This document shows, one piece after another, positions 1 to 9,245 of a DNA stretch of 64,000 nt. The DNA comes from CAG-698 sp964385755. GTDB lineage: Bacteria; Bacillota_I; Bacilli_A; ML615J-28; CAG-698. How positions within the stretch are numbered: position 1 is the first letter of the stretch; each line of letters begins with the position of its first letter. A program made the position numbers and the translations under genes. The DNA lies in NCBI GenBank assembly GCA_964385755.1, contig CAYLPZ010000002.1, positions 1 through 64,000 of the forward strand, given 5' to 3'. The notes below the pieces were generated by a model. The model made no database searches. It was not told the origin of the DNA and worked only from the letters and a program-made list of their open reading frames with translations.

Positions 1-136
1 TTAGTTTGTTTATTAATTTCAATAAATAAGCAAATTATAGAGTTTTTAAAAGTAAAAATTTATATTTCTATTAAAACTATATCATTTTTTGATAAAAAAA
101 ACAATTATTTGATGTTTTTTTATAAACTTTAATTTG

Positions 137-156
137 TATATAAAGGCTTACTTTTA
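137..156 (+). promoter_or_regulatory. Shared upstream motif, cassette 1
   Basis: The sequence TATATAAAGGCTTACTTTTA ends 22 nt before the start codon of the first small membrane protein. The same motif with few changes lies at exactly the same distance in front of the two paralogous genes at 6253 and 33797. It may hold the -10 element and transcription start, or be a regulator site; the sequence alone does not decide. Confidence 0.6.
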
Positions 157-178
157 ATATAGCAAGTGGGTTAATTAT

Positions 179-622
179 ATGACTATAATTGTTTTTACAT
201 ATCTTATTTCTAGTATAGTTATTTATACATATTTAAATAAACTAAATACAAATTTAGTTAGGAAAATATATGGTATTACTATTTTTACGATACTATTTAT
301 ATTTTCTTTTATTTCAAACAATAGTATTTTAGTAAGTATTTCGAAAGCTATTTCAACTAATTATATATATGAATATGTTCATTCTGCACTCAATAATAGT
401 GATTATATTTATTCATATCTGGTAATTGTTTCTGTTATTACAACAATACAAATTGCTGTATCAATTTCAATTAAAACTCAGTTGATAAGTTTTAAGTATC
501 AAAAAGGAAGTAGTATAGTTTTTGTCAATCATATGGGAATTAAATATGAAATAGAAACAAAAGAAGATAAAAAATTATTTTTAAATAAAGTGTATATAGG
601 TTTATGTAAAATGCTTAATTGA
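179..622 (+). CDS. Small three-helix membrane protein of prepilin cassette 1
   Basis: I do not recognise the family. The 147-residue protein has hydrophobic segments near residues 3-20, 30-55 and 78-100, then a polar C-terminal third of about 45 residues ending in LNKVYIGLCKMLN. Two paralogues in this window (6253 and 33797) share the layout and the tail pattern L-x-K-[VI]-[YF]-I-x-x-C-[KR]-M-[LI]-N. In all three cases the next gene, about 50 nt downstream, encodes a protein with a type IV prepilin leader, so the pair is probably co-transcribed. A role as membrane partner, anchor or assembly helper for that pilin-like protein is inference. It ends in TGA, evidence that TGA is a stop codon here. 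A GTGGG ribosome site lies about 9 nt before the start. Confidence 0.7.
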   Translation: MTIIVFTYLISSIVIYTYLNKLNTNLVRKIYGITIFTILFIFSFISNNSILVSISKAISTNYIYEYVHSALNNSDYIYSYLVIVSVITTIQIAVSISIKTQLISFKYQKGSSIVFVNHMGIKYEIETKEDKKLFLNKVYIGLCKMLN

Positions 623-676
623 TTATTTTATTTATTTTCTCAAATTAAAAAAATAAAGAAAGGAAAATAAATAATA

Positions 677-2641
677 ATGAAAAAAATAAATAAAAAAGGT
701 TTTACAATTGTTGAACTTGTAATTGTTATTGGAATAATAGCTATCTTAGCAGCTGTATTAATTCCAACATTTTCAAATTTAGTTAAGAAAGCACAAACAT
801 CAAAAGATACACAATTAATAAGAAATTTGAACACTGCTTTAGTAGTAGATAAAGCTAGTGGTAATACACATAATACTATGACAGATGCTTTACAAGCTGC
901 AAAAGAAGCTGGTTATTTAGTTGATAGAATTAATGCATCTAACACAGATAATGAGATATTATGGGATAGTAAAAACGATGTATTTTGTTATTTAGAAAAA
1001 GATGCAACTAAACCATCATATATTCCTGAAACTACATTAACAAATAATGATGTGAAAGATGTTGATTATTGGAAAATTAGTGGTGATGATGCAGATTTAT
1101 TAGGTAAATATTCAGTTTATTATACAGGTACATCAACTGAAATTGAAACAACAGTTGGTTTTGATGCTGGTGAAACAAGTGGTATTACATCTGTTAAATA
1201 CAATAGAAGTAATGAAACTGTAGCACAAGATGTAGTTATTCGTACTAATAGTATTAATACAAATTTGATTATAAATGCACCAACTGATAAAATTGCACAT
1301 TATGATAAGGTTAATCTTGTTGAAATAATTGAAGTGGCAAATCATTCGTATCATGAATATGGAACTACTAATAAGATAAATCTTTTAGCAGGAAATTTAG
1401 TAATTGAATCTGAATCTAAAGTTCAATTAGTTGTTGTAACTGCTTCAGATGCTTCAAAAGTTAAACTGGAAGTAGTAAATAAAAATGAAAATAATATTAC
1501 AATTACAGCAACAAATGAAAATGTGAAGAACGAAATGGCTTTAGGTGGTGATAATTTTAAAATTCCTACTGAGAGTGTTAAAAATTATAATGGAATAACA
1601 AATTCTAACTTAACCATTAAAGATGGTGTAAATATATTGTTAGAAGATATTGAATCAACTAGAAGCCAATTAACTATAAATAATGGAGATAACGTAATTT
1701 TAGATTTGAATGGTAATACATGGAAATGGGCTGAACAAAATTCAGGTAGACACTACTATGCTTTTGCAAATAGGGGAGTTTTTACATTAATTGATTCAAT
1801 TGGAAATGGTAAAATTTCTGCAAGAGGAGTTGAAAACTTTGGAACTATGTATGTAAATAGTGGACGTATAGAATCTATTGATTCTAATGGTGGTGGTGCT
1901 GCTGTTTGGAATGAAGGTTTTTTATATGTTTCTGGTGGAGAACTAGCATTTACCGGAGAAAGAAGTGGTAATAATAGTGGTGTTGCTATTAACAATCGAT
2001 TAAATGCAAAAGCATTTGTTATAGGTGGAATCGTTTCTAGCAAAACTATGTGTATATATAACGAACAAGGTTATGTAGAAATTAGTAATATTACCATTAA
2101 TTCTACTGAAACAGCTTATTTTAATGCGATTAAAAACTTTTATGGTACAATGATGATCAAAAATATTATAGTAACTGCCAAAAAAGGCGGTTGTATTGAA
2201 AATATGGGTGGTAAGTTAGTAATTGAAAATAGTAAATTTGCTCAAGCAGAGTATTATGACCATAATAGTAATTGTATTTCTACAAATTATGGAGGAGAAA
2301 CTATAATAAGAAATTCAGAAATATCTGCAGAAACAGTAGCTGATGGAAATAATTACTGTTTATATGTATATAATACTGGCGGTTCAATTATAGTCGAAGG
2401 TGGCTATTTTAGAGGAGGTAAAGCTGTTTTAAAAGCTGATGAATCTAATGGATTATATTGTTCTAGCTCTGACATTATTATCAATGATGGTACATTTGTT
2501 GGAGAAATATCAATTGGTTCAAATAATGCTTCATTGCAAATAAATGGTGGCTCTTTTTCAGTTGATCCTACTTCATATGTTGATACAAATACATATGAAG
2601 TTACTAATAACAATGATGCATGGATAGTAACTAAAAAATAG
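677..2641 (+). CDS. Prepilin-leader beta-helix surface protein, copy 1
   Basis: The N-terminus is a class III (type IV prepilin) signal: two short basic stretches, then G|FTIVELVIVIGIIAILAAV, with the cleavage Gly at -1, Phe at +1 and Glu at +5. Residues 30-120 form a domain shared with the copies at 6761 and 34278, with markers TQLIRNLNTAL, T-M-x-DAL and ILWDS-x-ND-x-FCYL. From about residue 300 the chain has the short Gly- and Asn-rich strand repeats of a right-handed beta-helix, and it ends in an INGGSF-DP-YV type tail as in many secreted repeat proteins. At 654 residues it is far longer than ordinary major pilins. It probably sits at the cell surface as a pilus-like or membrane-tethered adhesin or glycan-binding protein; the function is inferred. 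An AGAAAGGA ribosome site precedes it, and a terminator follows at 2683. Confidence 0.75.
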   Translation: MKKINKKGFTIVELVIVIGIIAILAAVLIPTFSNLVKKAQTSKDTQLIRNLNTALVVDKASGNTHNTMTDALQAAKEAGYLVDRINASNTDNEILWDSKNDVFCYLEKDATKPSYIPETTLTNNDVKDVDYWKISGDDADLLGKYSVYYTGTSTEIETTVGFDAGETSGITSVKYNRSNETVAQDVVIRTNSINTNLIINAPTDKIAHYDKVNLVEIIEVANHSYHEYGTTNKINLLAGNLVIESESKVQLVVVTASDASKVKLEVVNKNENNITITATNENVKNEMALGGDNFKIPTESVKNYNGITNSNLTIKDGVNILLEDIESTRSQLTINNGDNVILDLNGNTWKWAEQNSGRHYYAFANRGVFTLIDSIGNGKISARGVENFGTMYVNSGRIESIDSNGGGAAVWNEGFLYVSGGELAFTGERSGNNSGVAINNRLNAKAFVIGGIVSSKTMCIYNEQGYVEISNITINSTETAYFNAIKNFYGTMMIKNIIVTAKKGGCIENMGGKLVIENSKFAQAEYYDHNSNCISTNYGGETIIRNSEISAETVADGNNYCLYVYNTGGSIIVEGGYFRGGKAVLKADESNGLYCSSSDIIINDGTFVGEISIGSNNASLQINGGSFSVDPTSYVDTNTYEVTNNNDAWIVTKK

Positions 2642-2682
2642 ATTTTAATACCGATTAATCTTTATATGACATAATTAACATT

Positions 2683-2715
2683 AATCCTCTTTATATTTCT
2701 AAAGAGGATTTTTTT
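2683..2715 (+). terminator. Intrinsic terminator after prepilin copy 1
   Basis: An 11-bp stem (AATCCTCTTTA with TAAAGAGGATT) has a six-base loop and runs into a T tract. Confidence 0.85.
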
Positions 2716-2835
2716 AATAAATAATTATTAATGATTATTTAATTTTTGATGATTTCAATTATTCGTTGTTTTAGCATATTTGTTTTGTATTTTAACATAA
2801 TTTTTTATAAATATTATTGTTTTTTTTCTTTTTAT

Positions 2836-2858
2836 ATTGATTTTATGATATAATCAAT
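2836..2858 (+). promoter_or_regulatory. Dyad over the -10 box of the S58 peptidase gene
   Basis: TATAAT at 2849-2854 is overlapped by the inverted repeat ATTGATT / AATCAAT with a 9-nt spacer. No good -35 box is seen. A repressor operator is possible, but in such AT-rich DNA the dyad may be chance. Confidence 0.35.
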
Positions 2859-2877
2859 GTAATAAGAGGAATATAAT

Positions 2878-4191
2878 ATGAAATATAAAATAGAAAATGA
2901 CTATTTATTTATTATTGATAACAATGTTATTGTTTCTAAAATAAGATATGAAATTACTGATTGTGTTTATTTGTTTACAAAAGAAGTAGAAGATAGTTAT
3001 TTGTTTTCTTCTGCAAATAGATTAATTGCTATTCTTTATTATCTTGAGAAAGACTTTATATTTGATGATGATAGAATAATTAATGCATTTAAGCTTGCTA
3101 ATAATATTTTAAAACATAATTGTATTACCATTAGACGATTTATGAAGGTTGGTTTCTTAGATACTGGTGTTTCAAATTCCATTTGTGATGTTCCTGGTGT
3201 TAGAGTAGGAAACTATACTTTGCATGATGAATGTAATCATCATACTGGGGTTACTATTGTATCTCCTCATGATGGTAATATGTTTCGTGAAAAGGTTGTT
3301 GGAGCATCTTATGTTTTTAATGGTTTTGGTAAATCTACTGGTTTTATTCAAATTGATGAACTTGGTACTATTGAAACTGATATTGCTTTAACAACAACTT
3401 TAAATGCTGGGAAGATTTGTGATGCTATGATTTCACATGCTTTAGACATTAATAAAGATATAGCAGTAACTACTGGAACAATTAATCAAGTAGTACTTGA
3501 ATGTAATGATGGTGATTTGAATAAATCACGTGATAGAGTTTTAGGTACTTTTGAAGTTGAAAAGTGTTATGATATCTTATCAAACACTTTTAAACAAGGT
3601 TCTGTTGGTGCTGGTAGTGGAATGATCTGTCATGGGTTAAAGGGTGGAATTGGCTCATCATCAAGAAAACTATTAATTGATGGTAATGAATATACTATTG
3701 GCGTTTTAGTAAATTCAAACTTTGGTGATGATGATCACAAAGCATTAATTTTCAATAATCATTATATAGGAGATAAGTTTACTTCTATTAATGATTTATG
3801 TTGTGAAGAAAAAGGATCAATTGTTGTTGTAGTTGCTACAGACTTACCTGTAAGTGATAGACAATTAAAACGAATAATTAAACGCTGTGAAATTGGTATT
3901 GGAAGAACTGGATCTTATGCTGGAAATGGTAGTGGAGATGTATTTGTAGGTTTTTCAACTGCAAATAAAGTATCACACTATAACAACCAAGTAACTGAGA
4001 AAATAGAAAGATTTAATGAAAATTATATATCTTTAGCATTTAAAGCAGTGGTAGAAGCAACTGAGGAAGCAGTTTTAAACTCTATGCTTTTTAGTAAACC
4101 TATAAAAGGTTTTATAAAAGATGTTAATTCAATATGTGAATATCCTAATGCATTTATTAATTTATTAGATGAAGATATTATTATTAAATAA
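2878..4191 (+). CDS. P1 (S58, DmpA-like) family peptidase
   Basis: From about residue 95 the protein matches the DmpA / L-aminopeptidase-D-esterase family: GVSNSICDVPGVRVGNYTL, then HHTGVT, then GSVGAGSGM followed by GLKGGIGSSSR. In this family the Gly-Ser region of the last motif holds the autocleavage site and the nucleophilic Ser that becomes an N-terminal nucleophile. Members release N-terminal residues from peptides or D-amino acid esters and act in the cytoplasm. The first ~90 residues, before the usual family start, are an unrecognised extension. An AGAGG site precedes the ATG. The MFS transporter starts 26 nt downstream, so the two may be co-transcribed for uptake and breakdown of small peptides or amides; that link is inference. 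Confidence 0.82.
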   Translation: MKYKIENDYLFIIDNNVIVSKIRYEITDCVYLFTKEVEDSYLFSSANRLIAILYYLEKDFIFDDDRIINAFKLANNILKHNCITIRRFMKVGFLDTGVSNSICDVPGVRVGNYTLHDECNHHTGVTIVSPHDGNMFREKVVGASYVFNGFGKSTGFIQIDELGTIETDIALTTTLNAGKICDAMISHALDINKDIAVTTGTINQVVLECNDGDLNKSRDRVLGTFEVEKCYDILSNTFKQGSVGAGSGMICHGLKGGIGSSSRKLLIDGNEYTIGVLVNSNFGDDDHKALIFNNHYIGDKFTSINDLCCEEKGSIVVVVATDLPVSDRQLKRIIKRCEIGIGRTGSYAGNGSGDVFVGFSTANKVSHYNNQVTEKIERFNENYISLAFKAVVEATEEAVLNSMLFSKPIKGFIKDVNSICEYPNAFINLLDEDIIIK

Positions 4192-4217
4192 TAAATTTAA
4201 GGAAAGGAACGAATCAA

Positions 4218-6053
4218 ATGAAATTAAACACTAAAAAGATCTTTTTTGTAGGTTTGGCTTTTTTAATCATTTGTATGTTTTGGCAAGTATATGACAATAT
4301 AATTGCGAAAATGTTAATCAACACTTTTGGACTCAACCAAACTTGGTCTGGTGTTGTTATGGCTTTAGATAATGTTTTTGCGCTTATTCTGCTCCCAGTT
4401 TTTGGTGCACTATCAGACAAAACTAAAACTAAAATTGGAAAAAGAAAACCTTACATTATTATTGGGACAGTAATTGCGGCAGTGTTTTTCTTTGGAGTTG
4501 CTATTTTTGATAACTTGCAAATGAAAAGTTTAGTTAAGAATCAAAATGTATCAGAAGTAGTGGAAATAAATGAAAATGCTATTTTACCTGATGAACGAAA
4601 AGAAGAAATACTAAAAAAACACACTGGTGATTTCTGGTTTGATTATAATTTTACTGAAGAAGAAACGATTAAGCTTTTTAATCTAAAAAATGAAAAACAA
4701 AGTGCTTTTGCTAGTTTATTTGATAATGAAGCTAAAAACATCAGAAAATATTTTAAATTAACTGATACAGATTTAGAAGAAGAAAAGTTTTTAGCTTTAG
4801 TTCAAAAAGTATTAACACAAGAGGATAAAGAAGAATTTAATTCTCTTTTATCATTATCACACGAGGAAAGAACAAAAATAGTTGATGGCAAAAGAACATA
4901 TGCTCATGAACTAAGTTTACTTGAAAAACGCTTATCAGAGCGTATAAGTGAGCAAAATGGTAAAAAAGAAATCTTACTTGATTTAGGTATTCGTGAATTC
5001 TTCTCATCAAAAGAAAATGCTACACAAGTTCGTGGTAAGATTGCTTGGGTTTATACTAAATCTAATATCGTTTACTTAATAGGTTTCTTAGTAGTTTTAT
5101 TAATAGTACTTGTTGCAATGTCAACATTTAGAACACCTGCTGTTTCATTAATGCCAGATGTAACTATTAAACCGTTAAGAAGTAAAGCAAATGCGATAAT
5201 TAACTTAATGGGTACAGTTGGTGGTATTATCTCATTAGGTTTGATTAGCTTTTTCGCAAAAGATTATCACAGCTATTTAACATTATTTATTGTTGTTGGC
5301 GTAATAATGATAGCTTTACTAACTTTATTCTGCTTTACAGTTAATGAACCTAAATTAGTTGAAGAGATGCACCAAGAAGCTAAGATGTATGGCATCGAAG
5401 AAGAAGTAGAAACAGAAGAAGAATCTAATAACAAATCAGACTTTGAAAGTAAAGAAGTTAAGAAGAGTTTTATTCTTATCTTATTATCAATAATCTTTTG
5501 GTATATGGCATATAATGCAGCCACAACAAAATTCTCAGTTTATGCGGGTGATGTATTAGATATGGGATATAGTTTCCCATTATTAATTGCTAATGCGACA
5601 GCTCTAATTTCATTTATTCCAATTGGAATAATCTCAAGTAAACTTGGACGTAAGAAAACAATCTTAATTGGTGTAGGAATATTATTTGTTGCTTTCTTCC
5701 TTGGTTCAATTGCGACTACAAGTACAAAATTCTTAGTTTATTTCACAATGGGACTTGCTGGTATTGGATGGGCAACAATTAATGTAAACTCATATCCAAT
5801 GATTGTGGAAATGTCAAAAGAATCAAATGTTGGAAAATATACAGGTTACTATTACACTGCTTCAATGTTTGCACAAATAATAACACCAATTGTTTCTGGT
5901 GTATTCATGGACGTAACAGGAACTATGAGAGTATTATTCCCATATAGTGCATTATTCTGTGTTCTAGCATTCATCACAATGCTTGGTGTAAAACATGGTG
6001 ATTGTAAACCAATTGCTAATGTATCAATAGAAGCATTTGAAGATTTAGATTAG
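4218..6053 (+). CDS. MFS transporter (GPH/SLC45-like) with large inserted loop
   Basis: This is a 611-residue polytopic protein of the major facilitator superfamily. The loop after the second helix reads GALSDKTKTKIGKRKPY, the MFS motif A pattern typical of glycoside-cation symporter (GPH) and SLC45-like carriers, and a second GRKK loop lies in the C-terminal half. After the third helix a charged stretch of about 185 residues (roughly 100-285), predicted helical and rich in Glu and Lys, is inserted before helix four; usual members are about 450 residues. A short acidic stretch (EEEVETEEESNN) separates the two halves. The substrate is unknown. It follows the S58 peptidase gene by 26 nt with a GGAAAGGA ribosome site, and ends before a strong terminator. 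Confidence 0.75.
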   Translation: MKLNTKKIFFVGLAFLIICMFWQVYDNIIAKMLINTFGLNQTWSGVVMALDNVFALILLPVFGALSDKTKTKIGKRKPYIIIGTVIAAVFFFGVAIFDNLQMKSLVKNQNVSEVVEINENAILPDERKEEILKKHTGDFWFDYNFTEEETIKLFNLKNEKQSAFASLFDNEAKNIRKYFKLTDTDLEEEKFLALVQKVLTQEDKEEFNSLLSLSHEERTKIVDGKRTYAHELSLLEKRLSERISEQNGKKEILLDLGIREFFSSKENATQVRGKIAWVYTKSNIVYLIGFLVVLLIVLVAMSTFRTPAVSLMPDVTIKPLRSKANAIINLMGTVGGIISLGLISFFAKDYHSYLTLFIVVGVIMIALLTLFCFTVNEPKLVEEMHQEAKMYGIEEEVETEEESNNKSDFESKEVKKSFILILLSIIFWYMAYNAATTKFSVYAGDVLDMGYSFPLLIANATALISFIPIGIISSKLGRKKTILIGVGILFVAFFLGSIATTSTKFLVYFTMGLAGIGWATINVNSYPMIVEMSKESNVGKYTGYYYTASMFAQIITPIVSGVFMDVTGTMRVLFPYSALFCVLAFITMLGVKHGDCKPIANVSIEAFEDLD

Positions 6054-6082
6054 TTAGATCTTACATAAAATATTATAATAAA

Positions 6083-6119
6083 AAACAGTGGACAACAAAT
6101 GTCCACTGTTTATATTTTT
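6083..6119 (+). terminator. Intrinsic terminator after the MFS gene
   Basis: A 12-bp stem containing ACAGTGGACA and TGTCCACTGT has a five-base loop and is followed by a T-rich stretch. Confidence 0.85.
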
Positions 6120-6210
6120 AAAGGTACAAATTAATATTCTCACTTATATTATACTGTTTTTTATAAAAAAATGCAATTTTTTTACATATTATTAATATAA
6201 ATATTTAGCT

Positions 6211-6230
6211 TATATAAAGGTGTACTTTTA
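6211..6230 (+). promoter_or_regulatory. Shared upstream motif, cassette 2
   Basis: TATATAAAGGTGTACTTTTA differs from the cassette 1 motif at two positions and again ends exactly 22 nt before the start codon. Confidence 0.6.
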
Positions 6231-6252
6231 CGAAAGAAAGTGACCTAATAAT

Positions 6253-6702
6253 ATGAATATAACTATTATTTTATTTCTAATAACAGGTATCATTATATAT
6301 ATTTGTCTTAATAAAACAAATATGATGATAGCAAGTAAACTTTATATGTTTTCGTTATTAACTATATTATTTATATTTGCTTTTATTACAGATATTATAT
6401 TAATATCTAATATCATAAAACTAATTGTTTCTTCATATGTATATGACTTTATACATTATGCACTTAATAATAATAGTTATGTGTTATCTTTTATAATAAT
6501 AATATCAATAGTAACAGCAGTACAAATAGTAATATCATTATCAATTATTGATAATAAAATATTATTATTTAAATATAAAAATAGAAATGAAAATAAGTTT
6601 ATAGAGTATAAACAAGAAAAGATATTATTTGTAACGAAAGAATCAGAGAATAATCTTTCTTTAGATAAAGTATTTATTAATTATTGTAGGATGATAAATT
6701 GA
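6253..6702 (+). CDS. Small three-helix membrane protein of prepilin cassette 2
   Basis: This 149-residue paralogue of the proteins at 179 and 33797 belongs to no family I recognise. It has hydrophobic segments near residues 3-20, 30-57 and 75-98, the shared stretch Y-V-Y-D-F-I-H-x-ALNNNSYVLSF after helix two (compare YIYEYVHSALNNSDYIYSY in copy 1), a Lys- and Glu-rich tail, and the end LDKVFINYCRMIN. The conserved Cys near the C-terminus is present in all three. It lies 58 nt before the second prepilin-leader gene and ends in TGA. The shared helix-two to helix-three region is the best seed for a profile search. Confidence 0.7.
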   Translation: MNITIILFLITGIIIYICLNKTNMMIASKLYMFSLLTILFIFAFITDIILISNIIKLIVSSYVYDFIHYALNNNSYVLSFIIIISIVTAVQIVISLSIIDNKILLFKYKNRNENKFIEYKQEKILFVTKESENNLSLDKVFINYCRMIN

Positions 6703-6760
6703 TTATATTTATCTTTCTCATATTAAATAAAAACAAAAAAAGAAAGGAAAATAAATAATA

Positions 6761-8569
6761 ATGAAAAGAACAAATAAAAAAGGTTTTACAATTGTTGAAC
6801 TTGTTATTGTTATAGCAGTAATTGCTATTTTAGCTGCAGTATTAATTCCAACATTTACTAATTTAATTAAGAAAGCAAATGTATCAAGTGATACACAACT
6901 AGTAAGAAACTTAAATACTGCATTAACTACTGATGCTGCTTTAAATGGTAAACATGAAACTATGCAAGATGCATTAGATGCTGTAAATGAATCAGGATTT
7001 GATTTAGCAAAGATCATGAACACAAAAGCAACTGATAATGTTATTTTATGGGATAGTGAAAATGATATTTTCTGTTATTTAAATGATGATGTAGTTACAT
7101 ATATTCCTGAATCAACTAGTGGTACATTATTAGAAACAGGTAGTTATAAATTATGGAAGATTTATAGTAATAAAGATGAAATGGCTAGCGAAACATACTC
7201 TGCATATCTAACAGGTGAAGGATGGGAAGAATCAATTGCTATTGATGGTAAAGGATTAGATGTAGGAGAAGTTGCTAGTATTACTACTATTAACTATAAT
7301 AATACAACAGGAGAAGCAAAACAGGTAATAATTAGAACTAATTCTTTTGAAACAGTATTAACTGTTGATGCAATAGAAGATGAGGTTTCTCATTTTGGTA
7401 ATTGTAATTACATTAATATTATTAGAATTAAAATGGGAACATTTGAAGAGTTCGGAAATGTTTTAGGTTCAATAAAATTAGCATTTGGTAAAGTTAATGT
7501 TAATGCTGAAGCAAAAGTAGGTTGTGTTTTATTTACTTCATTAACAGATTCTAATAATGTAACTGTTACTCCAACAGAAGATAGTGTTTTAGTTAATTGT
7601 GAAAACAATAGTAATGTTTCTTTAATTACATCTGATTTGTCTGCATCATCTATTAATTTGTCTTCAGTAGTTTCAGGAAATAATAATTATGTTGAATATG
7701 ATGAAAATACAGTAGGAATTAATAAAAATATCGCGTATACATCATTTGGGGATATGATGAAAAATGCACAAGATGGTGATACTCTAACATTAATGAATAA
7801 TGTTACAATAGGAAAATCTACTGTTTATAAAGTTTCAAAAAACATATCTTTAAATTTGAATTCATTTACTATTACTAAAACTGGCTCTACTACTGGAGCT
7901 GCTGCAAAAAATGCATTTTCTATTGAAAACAATGGATCTTTATCTATTTATAATGGAACAATATGTTCTACAAATAATGTAAATAATGGTTCGTATATTA
8001 TTTATGTTGATGAAGGAGGAAAATTAACATTAACAAACATAAACCTAAAAGAAGCAGGTAAACGTATGGTTATTGGTACTTTAGGAGGGAATATTGGTGT
8101 TGATGTAACATTAAATAATTGCAATGTTGAAGGAAGAATGTATTTTCCTGCTAATGGAAAATATACCATTAATGGTGGAAATTATTCAGCAAGTTATGGT
8201 TGTATTTATTTAAAGAGTGGAGTTTTAAATATTACAGGAGGTACTTTCACTTGTGAGACAACTCCTTCAAGTACTTGTGTATTTAAACATCAAGGCGACG
8301 GTGCATTTTGGTTTTCAAATACAATAACAATCGAAGCATGCAACTATGGTGGTAAAGGAAATCCTATTGTCAATATTACAGATGGAACATTTATTGCTAA
8401 GACAAGCGAAGATGGAATGTACATTGGATATGGCATTTTAGTTATTAATTATAATGAAAACAAAGCAAATATGAGTGGTACTACAGTGCAATATCAATTA
8501 GCAGATGTACCAGAAAACTATGGTGAAAATTATTATATAAATAATGATAATTCCGTTACAATTAATTAG
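6761..8569 (+). CDS. Prepilin-leader beta-helix surface protein, copy 2
   Basis: The leader is G|FTIVELVIVIAVIAILAAV with Glu at +5. The following domain to residue ~115 matches copy 1 (SDTQLVRNLNTAL, TMQDALDAV, ILWDSENDIFCYL). The rest is divergent and, from about residue 330, repetitive, with short Asn/Thr/Gly-rich strands (LTLMNNVTIG, LSIYNGTICS, LNITGGTFTC) of right-handed beta-helix type. It has 602 residues. The 26 nt spanning its ribosome site and start (AGAAAGGAAAATAAATAAT, then ATGAAA) are identical to copy 1, which suggests fairly recent duplication. Several Cys residues in the helix region (CSTNN, NNCNVEG, TCETTPSSTC) could form disulfides outside the cell. A surface location is inferred from the leader; the ligand is unknown. 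Confidence 0.75.
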   Translation: MKRTNKKGFTIVELVIVIAVIAILAAVLIPTFTNLIKKANVSSDTQLVRNLNTALTTDAALNGKHETMQDALDAVNESGFDLAKIMNTKATDNVILWDSENDIFCYLNDDVVTYIPESTSGTLLETGSYKLWKIYSNKDEMASETYSAYLTGEGWEESIAIDGKGLDVGEVASITTINYNNTTGEAKQVIIRTNSFETVLTVDAIEDEVSHFGNCNYINIIRIKMGTFEEFGNVLGSIKLAFGKVNVNAEAKVGCVLFTSLTDSNNVTVTPTEDSVLVNCENNSNVSLITSDLSASSINLSSVVSGNNNYVEYDENTVGINKNIAYTSFGDMMKNAQDGDTLTLMNNVTIGKSTVYKVSKNISLNLNSFTITKTGSTTGAAAKNAFSIENNGSLSIYNGTICSTNNVNNGSYIIYVDEGGKLTLTNINLKEAGKRMVIGTLGGNIGVDVTLNNCNVEGRMYFPANGKYTINGGNYSASYGCIYLKSGVLNITGGTFTCETTPSSTCVFKHQGDGAFWFSNTITIEACNYGGKGNPIVNITDGTFIAKTSEDGMYIGYGILVINYNENKANMSGTTVQYQLADVPENYGENYYINNDNSVTIN

Positions 8570-8640
8570 TTTATAATTAAAATTCTTTTGTGGATATATA
8601 TTTCTATAAGGGAATAAGAATATATAGAGAGAATAAGCAA

Positions 8641-8729
8641 ATAAGAGAATTATTTAATATTATTTACTATATAGTTTATAAATATTCTCTTATGAAAAAA
8701 ATGAGTAATCTTTGGTTACTCATTTTTAC
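8641..8729 (+). terminator. Two consecutive hairpins after prepilin copy 2
   Basis: ATAAGAGAAT (8641-8650) and ATTCTCTTAT (8684-8693) are perfectly complementary across a 33-nt gap. Just downstream, ATGAGTAA / TTACTCAT (8701-8723), flanked by A and T tracts, forms a standard intrinsic terminator. Confidence 0.75.
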
Positions 8730-8775
8730 ATTTTTAAAGGTATATATATAAAGAATAAATCATCAATATTTTATT

Positions 8776-8802
8776 TTTGCATAAAAATTAGTAATATGCA
8801 AA
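8776..8802. promoter_or_regulatory. Inverted repeat upstream of hsp20
   Basis: TTTGCAT and ATGCAAA are separated by 13 nt and end 20 nt before the hsp20 start. This is not a CIRCE element. A heat-shock or other operator is possible but unproven. Confidence 0.3.
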
Positions 8803-8822
8803 TAATAAATATGGTGATATAA

Positions 8823-9203
8823 ATGTTACATTGTTTTAACAAAGAAAAAGAAAACGAAAATGAATGTAAAAGCAGTATGCTTAATAAGTTTAAAATGACA
8901 AACAAGGCAGATATTTATGAAGATGAAAAAACAGTACAAATATTAATTGATTGTCCAGGTGTGAATAAAGCTAATATAAAAATTAGTATGCAAAATGAAT
9001 ATTTATATGTTGATATTGAAAGAATTCAAGGTTTTCAAGATTTACAATGTACCCATCAAGAGATAAGTTATGGTAAAACAACTAGAAAATTTTATTTAGG
9101 CGAAAAAGTAACTAATAAAATAACAGCCAAACTTGAAAATGGTGTACTATATATTTCTTATGAAAAAAGTCACACAGATGAAGTAAATATTGAGGTTAAC
9201 TAA
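8823..9203 (+). CDS. Small heat-shock protein, Hsp20 / alpha-crystallin family
   Basis: The 126-residue protein has an alpha-crystallin domain over residues ~28-125: ADIYEDEKTVQILIDCPGVNKANIKISMQNEYLYVDIER, then a loop and K-x-x-N-[KI]-x-A-x-L-x-NGVLYI before the last strand. The A-x-x-x-NGVL signature near the C-terminus is the family hallmark. These ATP-independent holdases bind unfolding proteins in the cytoplasm. Its N-terminal arm is short (about 25 residues, charged) and no C-terminal I-x-I tail is seen beyond the IEVN end, so oligomers may be smaller than usual. A GGTGAT ribosome site precedes the ATG, and it is monocistronic before a two-way terminator. Confidence 0.88.
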   Translation: MLHCFNKEKENENECKSSMLNKFKMTNKADIYEDEKTVQILIDCPGVNKANIKISMQNEYLYVDIERIQGFQDLQCTHQEISYGKTTRKFYLGEKVTNKITAKLENGVLYISYEKSHTDEVNIEVN

Positions 9204-9245
9204 AAAAATGGCTGTAAACAGCGTTTTGCTGTTTTAGCCATTTTA
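9204..9245. terminator. Bidirectional terminator between hsp20 and the HAD gene
   Basis: A long stem (AAAATGGCT with AGCCATTTT, and inner AACAGC/GCTGTT arms) has A and T tracts on both sides and lies between convergent genes. Confidence 0.85.

Noticed and set aside
1756..2043. A 95-codon minus-strand open frame inside the first prepilin gene
   Set aside because: It is the antisense shadow of the Gly/Asn repeats, with no ribosome site and no domain.
8725..8752. A possible fourth cassette motif (TTTAAAGGTATATATATAAAG)
   Set aside because: It lacks the central GG-YNTAC core in the right order on either strand and no cassette gene follows.
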